Source: Planctomycetota bacterium
GTDB lineage: Bacteria; Planctomycetota; UBA8108; JACQVS01
DNA: 61,918 bases
Reading direction: 5' to 3'
Assembly (NCBI GenBank): GCA_028280485.1
Contig: JANQLS010000034.1
Location: 1 to 61,918 of the forward strand
Shown here: in pieces, positions 25,701 to 33,453 of the stretch
How positions within the stretch are numbered: position 1 is the first letter of the stretch
How the letters are laid out: each line of letters begins with the position of its first letter
The notes under the pieces: generated by a model
Seen by the model: only the letters and a program-made list of their open reading frames with translations
What the model was told of the DNA's origin: nothing
Databases searched by the model: none
Position numbers and translations under genes: made by a program

Positions 25701-26962
25701 TTTTTCTGACAGGGGATGGTCTCGATCACTTGACCGTTGTGGATGACTTCGATCGCTTGGATTTTATCTTTGGAGGTGAGTTGAATTTCTAAATCGATTT
25801 CAAGCTTCTTCTCACCGCTAAGCTTCAGGGTCGAACCGGGAAGCGTCCTATTCGCACGAACTTTTAATAGAGGTCCATTGGTCACAAACACTTTCCCCTT
25901 AGCTAAGGCTTGAAACCAATTTTTTCGAGTGAACGGTCGATCGCCCAGGTAAGCATATACTCGATTGTAACCCACTGGATTGGGCAACACCCCAGATGCA
26001 CTTCCTGCTGATGGCGGCAACCTCAACCCAGCATTCAAAACGTGATAATAGATTTCTTGAGTCCAGTAACCATTTCCCAGTGGAGCCGGAAGTCGATCCC
26101 TATCTCTAGGTTTTCCCCAAGCTTCATTGGGAAGCATTTGACTGTGACACATGTGGTTGTTGGCGATTCCGATGGAATTCATCTTCTGACTCGCCAACCA
26201 GGTGGGAACATCCCACCAAAAGGGCTTTTCGATGTCGATCCATACCGATGGCTCTTGCTGCCGAGCTTTAGATACGAAGTCTAACGGTGAAGGATATTCC
26301 CGTTGAGCTCGAGTGATCTCGATGGGTTGATTCAATCCAAAGTAGAGCAACGCTCCTCCCTGACGTTCATCCTCTCCGCCCAGGATGGTATAGATTCTTG
26401 ATCCATCGAATCGAACGGTACGATCCTTTGGAATAGGATTATTCTTCCAAGGATTTTGCCGATTCCACCAAGTGATCACGGGAGCAAAATCGAGGTCTTC
26501 AGCTCGCATCAAAATTTCGACATCGCGAACCGGTCGGTGTACATGTAGGTCAGCGCTATACCATCCTTCTTTTCTCAAATGGGAAATACGCTTTAAAGTA
26601 AAGGTATGAGAATTCTTTTTCCCCGCTTCAATTTGAATGTGTCCTTTGAGAGATTCGTATTCGGGGCCTTTTTCAATGAGGTAGTTGTACCGCCCCGGGC
26701 TAAGCTTGAGTTCAGCCTTGCCGTCACAAACAAAATGATCTCTCCACGAAGGGTACCTTTGAGTATTAATCTTCTTTCCGGCACTCGATGAGAGATGGAT
26801 GCGACAAGGGAGCTGCGCCCCTTGATCATCTTGAATTTCGATAATCAAGGACTCTGATGGTGCGGTTTGAGCTTGAAGATTGCTTGGGTTCAAACCGATA
26901 CCCAACAACAACAAGACACTGAATACGCTCGATTGTAGAATTCGAATTGAGGTAAATTTCAT
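22787..26962 (-). CDS. CehA/McbA-family double metallohydrolase, secreted
   Basis: A protein of about 1391 aa with signal peptide MKFTSIRILQSSVFSVLLLL... (cleaved after QAQ). It contains two copies of the CehA/McbA PHP-like domain. The first is near 130-420, with SADLHVHRPVRDVEI, GGEDERQGGALLYFG and NNHMCHSQM. The second is near 965-1200, with SGDHHIHAAGCLHYN and GAICGPAHSASGL. A galactose-binding-like segment (about 720-880) lies between them. CehA-type enzymes hydrolyse carbamate or phosphoester bonds, but the substrate here is unknown. The frame extends upstream to 27085, overlapping the DUF1501 gene. The ATG at 26962 is preferred because it starts the signal peptide. It is the last gene of a DUF1549-DUF1501-CehA operon. 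Confidence 0.8.
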   Translation of the reverse strand: MKFTSIRILQSSVFSVLLLLGIGLNPSNLQAQTAPSESLIIEIQDDQGAQLPCRIHLSSSAGKKINTQRYPSWRDHFVCDGKAELKLSPGRYNYLIEKGPEYESLKGHIQIEAGKKNSHTFTLKRISHLRKEGWYSADLHVHRPVRDVEILMRAEDLDFAPVITWWNRQNPWKNNPIPKDRTVRFDGSRIYTILGGEDERQGGALLYFGLNQPIEITRAQREYPSPLDFVSKARQQEPSVWIDIEKPFWWDVPTWLASQKMNSIGIANNHMCHSQMLPNEAWGKPRDRDRLPAPLGNGYWTQEIYYHVLNAGLRLPPSAGSASGVLPNPVGYNRVYAYLGDRPFTRKNWFQALAKGKVFVTNGPLLKVRANRTLPGSTLKLSGEKKLEIDLEIQLTSKDKIQAIEVIHNGQVIETIPCQKKQSQSLSAKIKIDQSGWFLLRAIADVKNTFRFASTAPWTIASPDGTPWVSAESCDFFLQWIDERIEVVKKNLKNKKQQKTVLIHHQNAIQFWSEQKKKANPKIQALPPIAKTSERLTKFPTLQEVEAQPLLAATQRLVQALDHIGSPIDKKVRADLKSLSTLKDSKALTSRVQEILDPLCLLTLEVSEGRAPHVYKSPEVPVLHEQGWKTFLVKVVNPTGRTGEVLIESPNSKPVPNAKADEVATRWLDLSYFQGQPLKPNLSGLELEYRILEIYSRDRGSKKALFEFAITGEALDSKEVVKKWSFENGRDGWRPQNQIELEVKNGSLHITSLGEDPFMGAKVQSKAGRYVCRFWGKTESDGVAQFFWWTEERPQADGSRTHTFVVQPGKETLYEIPFTSEGELAGIRIDPLVKKGKFRIDWIDLISNERSKNWAKVQLDFECKPSYPVKFKVLNSEGKPAMGRFEITDQRGRVYPAQSKRLAPDFFFQRQIYRQDGEVLSLPEGTYNVLCSRGPESVPQLKKLEVHGGPTTLEYRVQRWVDPSKDGWWSGDHHIHAAGCLHYNNPTEGVFPIDMMRHIQGEDLKVGCCLTWGPCFDFQKRFFTGKVAEQSQYPYLLRYDVEVSGFGSHQSGHLNLLNLQEQIYPGGKSKHHWPTLGLNTLRWAKKQGAICGPAHSASGLTRTIGRVSGTEGKDGPFNLPNFNIPAYDGIGANEFIMNVAHKVPGPDGKLVPAVDFISAMDTQRVAEWNMWYHVLNCGFRVRVSGETDFPCISGERVGMGRVYCQVDGKLTFEKWVHSLGNGRSYVSDGTVHLLNLSAKKVGAEERVHMGRGKSELRIKKGQKIKIHLEAAGRRESSGDLLIECIVNGYPLAKKTISADGKRQELTFDLQLEQSSWVAIRAFPNAHTNPIFIVVDEKPIRASVDSARWCLQGVEQCWKKKVHTYRQDERAQAEKDYEHARKVFKRIIGESR

Positions 26963-27047
26963 TTCTCTATCCATCTGAAGTCGACCAACCCTAAGTGAGT
27001 TGAGCGGAGAGACTACCAAACTTTGACAAGTTCGGTTACGGATTAGA

Positions 27048-28493
27048 TTAGGTGAGGATATCGTTGAGGACGTGTCCGTGAACATCGGTCAGGCGGCGAT
27101 CGATACCATTATGACGCACGGTCAATCGAGTGTGATCGATACCTAAAAGATGCAAGATCGTAGCGTGGACATCGTAAACTTGAGTGGGATTGGACCTATC
27201 TAAGGGTTTATAGCCCCACTCATCCGAAGGCCCGTAGGATAAGCCTCCCTGGACACCTCCCCCACAAAGCCAGTTGGTAAAGACGTAAGGATTGTGATCA
27301 CGTCCAGTACTCCCTTGGCTGCTGGGCATGCGCCCGAACTCCGTCGTCCAAAGAACGATCGTATCATCGAGCATCCCTCTCTGCTTGAGATCTTCGATCA
27401 ATGCAGCCGCACCGACGGCCATACCTCGCGCGAGAGGACCGTGATCACGTTTAAGGTTTTCATGGCTATCCCAATTTCTTCTCGGGAAGCTATTATCATT
27501 TCCCGACCACACCTGAACGAAACGAACCCCACGCTCCAACAGTCGTCGAGCGATTAAGCATTTACGCCCAAAGTACTCGGTTTCTTCAGGAATGTTGATG
27601 TCTTTCGAGTATTTTGATCCCATTCGATCTAAACCGTAGAGCTTCAAGATATGCTTGGGCTCCTTCGAAAGATCTAAGGCTTCCGGAGCACTCAGTTGCA
27701 TTCGAGCTGCGAGTTCGTAGGACCGGATCCGGGCCTGGAGTCGAGAATCCTGAGGCCGTTCTTCCTGATAATTTCGATTCAAGCGATTGAGTAAATTCAA
27801 TCCTTCACGGTCGGAAGTTGAATTAACAAAATCAGCTCGGGCGTGTAAATCTTCGATGGGGTTTTCGCGTTGTGGAAAGATCGCCGTTCCCTGTGAACTT
27901 GCCGGCAAAAAAGCAGCTCCCCAGTTCTTGGGTCCATTACTGGCAAAACCTCGATGATCAGGGAGCACGACGAAGGTCGGAAGATTCTCGTTGATCGAAC
28001 CTAAGGCATAACTGATCCATGATCCCATTCCCGGAAAACCTGGACGCTGAAATCCTGTGGCTTGTAAGTAGGTCGCCTGAGAATGGACACCCGTTTTTCC
28101 CACCATGTTGTGGATGAAAGTGATGTCATCGACATGACGCCCCAAGGGTTGCACCGCCTCGCTGATCATCTTTTGAGAATGACCGTAAGGCTTGAACTCA
28201 AACTGCGGCTTAAGCCACGGCCCTAAACCATTTTGAAAAGCCTCAACATGCTCACCAAAATCGGATTTCTTACCGTGGTGTTTTTCTAAGTAAGGCTTGT
28301 GATCCCAAAGATCGAGATGACTCGCAGCTCCCGCCATAAAGAGCTGAACGACTCTCTTCGCTTTAGGAGGATGGTGAAGCACTTCAATAGCTCTTGGAGA
28401 ACTTCCAGCGGATTCTTCACGCAACAGCATCGCCAATGCGAGGCTGCTTAAACCTAAACTCGACTGAGTTAAAAAATCACGTCGATTTAACAT
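27048..28493 (-). CDS. DUF1501 (sulfatase-like) protein with Tat signal
   Basis: A 481-aa planctomycete DUF1501 protein. The N-terminus MLNRRDFLTQSSLGLSSLAL carries a twin-arginine signal, implying export in a folded state. The fold is alkaline-phosphatase/sulfatase-like. Visible blocks are LFMAGAASHLDLWDHKP, HGKKSDFGEHVE, SGNDNSFPRRNWDSHENLK, VLWTTEFGRMPSSQG, GRDHNPYVFTNWLCGGG and DVHATILHLLGID. No active-site Ser/Cys for formylglycine was seen. The gene starts 4 nt after its partner encoding the DUF1549/DUF1553 cytochrome protein. This pairing recurs in planctomycete genomes and is thought to act in degrading complex organic matter, although no biochemical role is established. Confidence 0.92.
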   Translation of the reverse strand: MLNRRDFLTQSSLGLSSLALAMLLREESAGSSPRAIEVLHHPPKAKRVVQLFMAGAASHLDLWDHKPYLEKHHGKKSDFGEHVEAFQNGLGPWLKPQFEFKPYGHSQKMISEAVQPLGRHVDDITFIHNMVGKTGVHSQATYLQATGFQRPGFPGMGSWISYALGSINENLPTFVVLPDHRGFASNGPKNWGAAFLPASSQGTAIFPQRENPIEDLHARADFVNSTSDREGLNLLNRLNRNYQEERPQDSRLQARIRSYELAARMQLSAPEALDLSKEPKHILKLYGLDRMGSKYSKDINIPEETEYFGRKCLIARRLLERGVRFVQVWSGNDNSFPRRNWDSHENLKRDHGPLARGMAVGAAALIEDLKQRGMLDDTIVLWTTEFGRMPSSQGSTGRDHNPYVFTNWLCGGGVQGGLSYGPSDEWGYKPLDRSNPTQVYDVHATILHLLGIDHTRLTVRHNGIDRRLTDVHGHVLNDILT

Positions 28494-28497
28494 ACGG

Positions 28498-31400
28498 TCA
28501 ATCTAAATAAACGAATTCACTGAGGTTGTAGAGTAAGCGACAAAGGTTTTTTAGACCATGGGAACGCGTATATTGAGTGAGTTCCTCGATCTCTTTAGCG
28601 CTCAACTCGCGTTGGATCACCAAGCTCACTGCTCTTCGAACTTGCTCGGGAAGAGACTTGGCTTCACTTTGGATTCGCATTGAGAATCGTTCAGCCATCA
28701 CCAAATTAAATTTATTATTGAGCAGGGCTAAGGCTTGAAGCGAAGTTAAGGTTTCGTTTCTTTTGGGTGTGCTTTGAGATGAATCGGCACAGTCGAGGGT
28801 CGTCATCCAAGGATCCGGTTGGGACCTGACAATAAACCGATAGATACTCCGGCGGTGAGATTTTTCGTCTCGCGGATCAAACTTATGGTACTCGTAGTGA
28901 GGGGAATGTGCCGTTTTTTCTAATTTGAAGAGATAAAAGCCAGGTCCCCCCATCTCAGGATTCAGTGCACCACTCACCTTGAGGATGGAATCCCGGATCT
29001 CTTCGGCTTGAAGTCGACGGCGATTCATTCGCCAAAAGAATTGATTGTTACTATCAATTTTATGTTTCTTCGGATCGAACTTTGATGACTGACGGTAGGT
29101 ACTGCTCGTCACGATCAAGCGGTGGAGTTTTTTGAAGGACTGTCCTTGATCTCGAAATTCTAGAGCTAACCAATCGAGGAGTTCGGGATGACTCGGAAAG
29201 GCTCCCATCCGCCCAAAATCGTTGGGTGTAGAAACGATACCTTCACCAAAATGATACTGCCAAATTCGATTGACGATCGAGCGCCAAACGAGGGGATGCT
29301 CTTTTGATGTAAGCCACTTAGCCAGTTCGGCTCTTCGATCAGCCTCATTGAGATTTTTATCGAGTTGCCAGGGAATGGTTTTATCCAAGGGAATAAAACC
29401 GGGTTGAGCGGGCTTCCCCGGTTGTTGGATATTTCCTCGATGTAAAACATGAATGGGACGCAACTGACCCTTTGTCGGCTTGAAGTTCCCCTGCTGGTTA
29501 AAGTGAGTCGCGGCCGCGTAAACTACTTTTCCCTTGGGCAATTTTTGAATTTGCTTTTCAAGCTCCTGAACTGATTTTTGAAGCTGAGCCCGTTTAGCGA
29601 TACGCTCGGGGGTTTCAATTTTCTTTCGAAGCTCTTCAAGCTTTAGGGTTGCTTCAGTCAGTCTTTTTTGGGCGCTGGGATCACCGGGCTGAGGCCAATG
29701 ACCATCGATCAGATTCTTTTTCGCCCAACGAACGGGAGCTTCGATGGAATCTTTGGCCTGAATCTTCGCATTTGCGGTTAAAGATTTATCTTGCCCATCC
29801 TCGACCGTGATCTCGGCCAAACTGAAGATGTAATCTGAGCTTCTTTCTGCAAGTTTCGATACTGACACTCGAATCCAACGAACACTCGAATGGATGTCTT
29901 TAATGACCAGAGGCTTCAATCCAGGATTGGGATAATCTTTCTTCGAATGATCAAAGATCGGGATCCAAGTTTTAGAATCCATCGAAATTTCGACTTTGAA
30001 TCGAACCGGAAAACCAAACCCACCTCCGATTCCCGCGTATTCATCGTGACAAGGATAGAGAGTGACTTTCGAAATGCCCGTAACTTTAGGAAGCTGAACT
30101 TGCACCCACTTCGGAGCATCCTGCGATTTGGAAATTTGACTGTGATAACCGTACTTAGGAGATTTTTTGACTGAGATTTTGCTTTTGAGGGAATTCACCT
30201 GATTTCTTAATGAACTCAGTTGACCTTCACTCAACTTTTCCATCTCAGATTCAATCTGCTGAAGTTGCTGACGGTTAGCTTTTAACTTTTGACTGAGCTG
30301 ACTTTGCTGTGCTTTAACTTCAGGACCTAAGTCGTAGACGCGATCTGCTCGATCGACCGCAGCGAAAATCGACTGTAAGCCGTAGTAGTGCTCCTGACTG
30401 ATGGGATCAAATTTATGATTGTGGCAACGGGCACACTGAACGGTCACGCTACAAAATGTATTGAGAACATTCGAAACCATGTCGTCTCGATCTAAGTTCC
30501 TCGCCACCTTTCCGTCGATCTTCGATTCGGGTACTTCGACGTGACCGATGAAGTCCCAAGGACCACAGGCGATAAATCCTAAGCCCAGGATGCCTTCAGG
30601 AGTCCCTGGAAAGAGCACATCCCCCGCAACTTGTTCTTTGATAAAACGGGAATAGGGCTTGTCTCGATTAAAAGAATCGATCACATAATCTCGATACGGC
30701 CAGGCGTTGGGGCGAAGCTTATCTTTGTCGTAACCACAGGTATCGGCGTACTTCACCACATCGAGCCAGTGTCGAGCCCAACGCTCTCCGTAATGCTTGG
30801 AGTCGAGAAGGCGGTCGACTAAGTGTTCGTAAGCCTTTTCACTTTTATCCTCGATGAAGGCTTGAACCTCCTCAGGACTTGGAGGGAGTCCGATGAGATC
30901 GAAAGTTAACCTTCGGATTAAGGTGCGTCGATCTGCTTCTTTAGAGGGCGACAATTTATTTTCGTTGAGCGTTCGAAGAATAAACGCATCGATAGGATTA
31001 CGTCCCCACTTCGTTTTGCCTTCAGGTATTTTTATTGTAGGAATGTTGGGTCGCCGAAGGCCTTGATACGACCACCAGTTGAAATCATCAACCTCGGCTT
31101 CCTTTAATTCGAGATCCTTTGGCCAAGGGGCTCCTGCATCGATCCACTTTCGGATAAGAGCTACTTCGTGACGTTTTAGGGGAGTGGCATCTTTAGGCAT
31201 AGAAGCCTTCCCCCCCTTTAAGGTAATTTTGTCAACCAATTCACTCTTGGCAGCATTACCGGGAACGATCACTCCACTCTTCAAGGCTGATCGACGATTT
31301 TGGAGTGAGTACTTTCCTTTGCTGAGGTCTTGGTTGTGACAACTCAGGCAGTGAGCTTGAAACAGAGGGGCGATCTTCTTTTCAAAAAAGTGTTCCTCGG

Positions 31401-31509
31401 ACCGTAAACTGCTCAAAGGGAACAGGCATAGGAAAGCTCCGACCGCCCAATAGATCTTTTGAACTCTTGATGGTACTGGGAAATGAGAGATCGACAAAAA
31501 GTTCGGCAT
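28498..31509 (-). CDS. PSD1 / planctomycete cytochrome C, DUF1549-DUF1553 protein
   Basis: An exported protein of about 1003 aa. A signal region (about 18-36) is followed by the planctomycete cytochrome C domain with one haem site (AHCLSCHNQDLSKGKYSL) and a distal Met candidate in GKASMPKDATPL. DUF1549 comes next (NPIDAFILRTLNENKLSPS to ERWARHWLDVVKYADTCG). A galactose-binding/F5-8C-like insert lies at about 470-610, followed by a coiled-coil segment, and then DUF1553 (LAKWLTSKEHPLVWRSIVNR to LTSLQALALLNNKF). A second CARCHNHKFDP motif lies in the centre. It is the first gene of the operon with DUF1501 and the CehA-like hydrolase. ATG 31509 is chosen over GTG 31512. Confidence 0.92.
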   Translation of the reverse strand: MPNFLSISHFPVPSRVQKIYWAVGAFLCLFPLSSLRSEEHFFEKKIAPLFQAHCLSCHNQDLSKGKYSLQNRRSALKSGVIVPGNAAKSELVDKITLKGGKASMPKDATPLKRHEVALIRKWIDAGAPWPKDLELKEAEVDDFNWWSYQGLRRPNIPTIKIPEGKTKWGRNPIDAFILRTLNENKLSPSKEADRRTLIRRLTFDLIGLPPSPEEVQAFIEDKSEKAYEHLVDRLLDSKHYGERWARHWLDVVKYADTCGYDKDKLRPNAWPYRDYVIDSFNRDKPYSRFIKEQVAGDVLFPGTPEGILGLGFIACGPWDFIGHVEVPESKIDGKVARNLDRDDMVSNVLNTFCSVTVQCARCHNHKFDPISQEHYYGLQSIFAAVDRADRVYDLGPEVKAQQSQLSQKLKANRQQLQQIESEMEKLSEGQLSSLRNQVNSLKSKISVKKSPKYGYHSQISKSQDAPKWVQVQLPKVTGISKVTLYPCHDEYAGIGGGFGFPVRFKVEISMDSKTWIPIFDHSKKDYPNPGLKPLVIKDIHSSVRWIRVSVSKLAERSSDYIFSLAEITVEDGQDKSLTANAKIQAKDSIEAPVRWAKKNLIDGHWPQPGDPSAQKRLTEATLKLEELRKKIETPERIAKRAQLQKSVQELEKQIQKLPKGKVVYAAATHFNQQGNFKPTKGQLRPIHVLHRGNIQQPGKPAQPGFIPLDKTIPWQLDKNLNEADRRAELAKWLTSKEHPLVWRSIVNRIWQYHFGEGIVSTPNDFGRMGAFPSHPELLDWLALEFRDQGQSFKKLHRLIVTSSTYRQSSKFDPKKHKIDSNNQFFWRMNRRRLQAEEIRDSILKVSGALNPEMGGPGFYLFKLEKTAHSPHYEYHKFDPRDEKSHRRSIYRFIVRSQPDPWMTTLDCADSSQSTPKRNETLTSLQALALLNNKFNLVMAERFSMRIQSEAKSLPEQVRRAVSLVIQRELSAKEIEELTQYTRSHGLKNLCRLLYNLSEFVYLD

Positions 31510-31724
31510 CACGAAGTTAAAACCCTAAACCCATGTTTGTACAGATAACCCGCTTAATATTCAAAACGATGAAATGATCGCTTATTTTGTAATATTTTAG
31601 GCGTCAGTGAATTAGCAAATGGACTAACGATAATTATCCCAGGATTGAGGCTTTTTTTCCTGAATTTTCACGTGAAAAATCAAGCGATGATCCCATAGAC
31701 GAAAATCGTGACTCCCATCCCAAA

Positions 31725-32285
31725 CTAGGAACAAGCTTTTTCTACATACTCTATGAGAAAATCTTCATCCTCACGAGTTCGCCGCGGATAACACAAAGCG
31801 AGCCAAGGCATCCCTCCCATAATTAAAAGGATAAGACTGTAGGCGAAATTCCAACCTTCTGGATTCTCGATGATACCCAAAAGCATCCCTCCACCCAAAA
31901 TCGCGACTAAAGAAAAAGCGACATAAAAGAAAACAGCAACAGGAACAATGACTAGAGATAGAAGTATCAAGAAAGGGATGAAGATTTTCGGATATATAAA
32001 ATCGGGTTTAAATGCATCCCAAATGCCTCGGTAACAAATCTTACATAACAAAAACTTTTCACCATCCACCTCTTTAAAATTACAGATGAGAAAAGGGCGG
32101 TATTTAGTTCGGATATCGCTAAAAGGATGGTTTCGGGTGAGGACAATTCGCTGCCCCTCGATTCGACCTAAAATAGTAGCGGTGGGAGCATCTCGATAAG
32201 AGCTATAGATCTTGGAAGATATTTTTTCCAAAACCTCATCTAAAGATTTATTTATTTTGATTTTGAGCTCTTTTTCAAACACCAT
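31725..32285 (-). CDS. Hypothetical membrane protein
   Basis: A 186-aa protein. A soluble N-terminal part (1 to about 100, with FEKELKIKINKSLDEVLEKI and ATILGRIEGQRIVLTRNHPF) precedes two or three hydrophobic helices (about 101-145 and 148-167). It ends in a charged tail, PRRTREDEDFLIEYVEKACS. The domain order resembles small bacterial membrane proteins of unknown function. Nothing in the sequence points to an activity. It is a single gene, and its upstream side overlaps, on the opposite strand, a short open frame that may be a remnant of another gene. Confidence 0.65.
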   Translation of the reverse strand: MVFEKELKIKINKSLDEVLEKISSKIYSSYRDAPTATILGRIEGQRIVLTRNHPFSDIRTKYRPFLICNFKEVDGEKFLLCKICYRGIWDAFKPDFIYPKIFIPFLILLSLVIVPVAVFFYVAFSLVAILGGGMLLGIIENPEGWNFAYSLILLIMGGMPWLALCYPRRTREDEDFLIEYVEKACS

Positions 32286-32447
32286 TTCCAGCCAGAAGTC
32301 TTTAATCGTGTTTATGAGTTGTCAAATCGACCTGAATTAAAGCTATATTTTAAACTCCTCATTCATGATGTGAGAGCAGAATCCATTCGTGGCGACCTGG
32401 TTTCTACAAATAGAGCTATTAAGGCCAAACGAGTCTTGGAAGAATGA
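32283..32447 (+). pseudogene. Possible C-terminal gene remnant
   Basis: An open frame without any ATG. It reads FNRVYELSNRPELKLYFKLL, then IHDVRAESIRGDLVSTNRAI and KAKRVLEE before TGA at 32445-32447. The amphipathic, charged composition looks protein-like and unlike the surrounding AT-rich non-coding DNA. The frame is closed upstream by a stop at 32241. It may be the 3' end of a lost gene, but I could not name a family. The rest of the 32286-32633 gap holds nothing else recognisable. Confidence 0.25.
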
Positions 32448-32633
32448 ATACGAAGAAGCTTCTTGAATGGTTAGTCTCGTTTTTATTTTTCAGTTTCAAA
32501 ATTAATATTGTTTTTACTAACAGATCGGACAATCAAGTAATAATATCTCGGACTAACTCTCTTTGATTTCGTAACTATAATACAAACATCAGAGATACCA
32601 CATTTCACTTCAAATTTTTGGCTCTTCTCTATC

Positions 32634-33236
32634 ATGAACTCTCTCCCTCCTGGCTCCGACGGCGAGCACCTCTTACAAAAGAAATTCGGCACTGAAGCTC
32701 GCGCCCTTAAATTCTATAACAACCAAGTTCTCGATCACCTCAATCCCAATATGGTCGATTACCTGAAGCGACAAACCCTGCTCTTTATTTCAACCGCAGA
32801 TCGACACGGAAATTGTGACTGTTCCCTCAGAGCCGGTCCCCCGGGCTTTATCCAAGTCATCGACTCTAAAAACTTAATGTATCCTGAGTACCGAGGAAAT
32901 GGAGTTTTAGCGAGCCTGGGGAACATCACCGAGAATCCTCACATTGGAATGTTCTTTGCCGATTTTATGCATACGACGATCGGCCTACATATCAACGGAG
33001 AGGCTCGCATCGTAGAGTGCGATGAAATTTCTCCATCAGTAAGATCTTCACAAAACGAGGAATCTCCCCAAGCTGAACGCTGGGTCCACATCGAGGTGGA
33101 AGAAGCCTACATCCATTGCTCGAAACACATCCCTAAGCTCGAGCTCAAAGACAAAAAGATCGACTGGGGAACAGATGATGAGAAGGCGAAAGGCGGGGAT
33201 TTTTTTGAAATATTGCGAAAACCTATTAAAGATTAA
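32634..33236 (+). CDS. Pyridoxamine 5'-phosphate oxidase-family (FMN-binding) protein
   Basis: A 200-aa split-barrel flavin-binding protein of the PNPOx-like superfamily. The core is TLLFISTADRHGNCDCSLRA, GPPGFIQVIDSKNLMYPEYR, GNGVLASLGNITENPHIGMF and GLHINGEARIVE, a pattern shared with the MSMEG_1061/FPOA-type subfamily. The extension YIHCSKHIPKLELKD is typical of it too. Such proteins bind FMN or F420 and act as oxidoreductases or flavin sinks. They rarely make vitamin B6, so no pdxH assignment is given. It is cytoplasmic and monocistronic. Confidence 0.85.
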   Translation: MNSLPPGSDGEHLLQKKFGTEARALKFYNNQVLDHLNPNMVDYLKRQTLLFISTADRHGNCDCSLRAGPPGFIQVIDSKNLMYPEYRGNGVLASLGNITENPHIGMFFADFMHTTIGLHINGEARIVECDEISPSVRSSQNEESPQAERWVHIEVEEAYIHCSKHIPKLELKDKKIDWGTDDEKAKGGDFFEILRKPIKD

Positions 33237-33385
33237 AACTCGCACTAAGTTTGAAGCTTATTTCGGCCTAATTTTGACTCCCAATAATGAGAAACTAAAT
33301 CTTCGCGAAACAAAAAAAACTTTAGGGAAGGCCCAATCATCATTCTAATCCTTAGGTGATGATTCATTTGTCGATTAATTGGGAT

Positions 33386-33437
33386 AAAAAAAGCGCTGAA
33401 AGAACGGCCCCAACAAAGAAGCTGTCCTCTCAGCGCT
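33386..33437 (-). terminator. Intrinsic terminator of the 556-aa protein gene
   Basis: On the minus strand, AGCGCTGAGAG and CTTTCAGCGCT arms (33427-33437, 33392-33402) with a 24-nt loop are followed by T7. It lies about 17 nt after the stop at 33454. Confidence 0.75.
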
Positions 33438-33453
33438 AAATAAAAACTATAAC

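Noticed and set aside
27048..27085. N-terminal extension of the CehA-like gene into the DUF1501 gene
   Set aside because: The extra 41 residues precede a proper signal peptide and would overlap the upstream gene's 3' end. The inner ATG at 26962 is better supported.
32483..32692. 69-codon minus-strand frame
   Set aside because: It overlaps the start of the well-supported PNPOx-family gene on the other strand and has no protein-like pattern.
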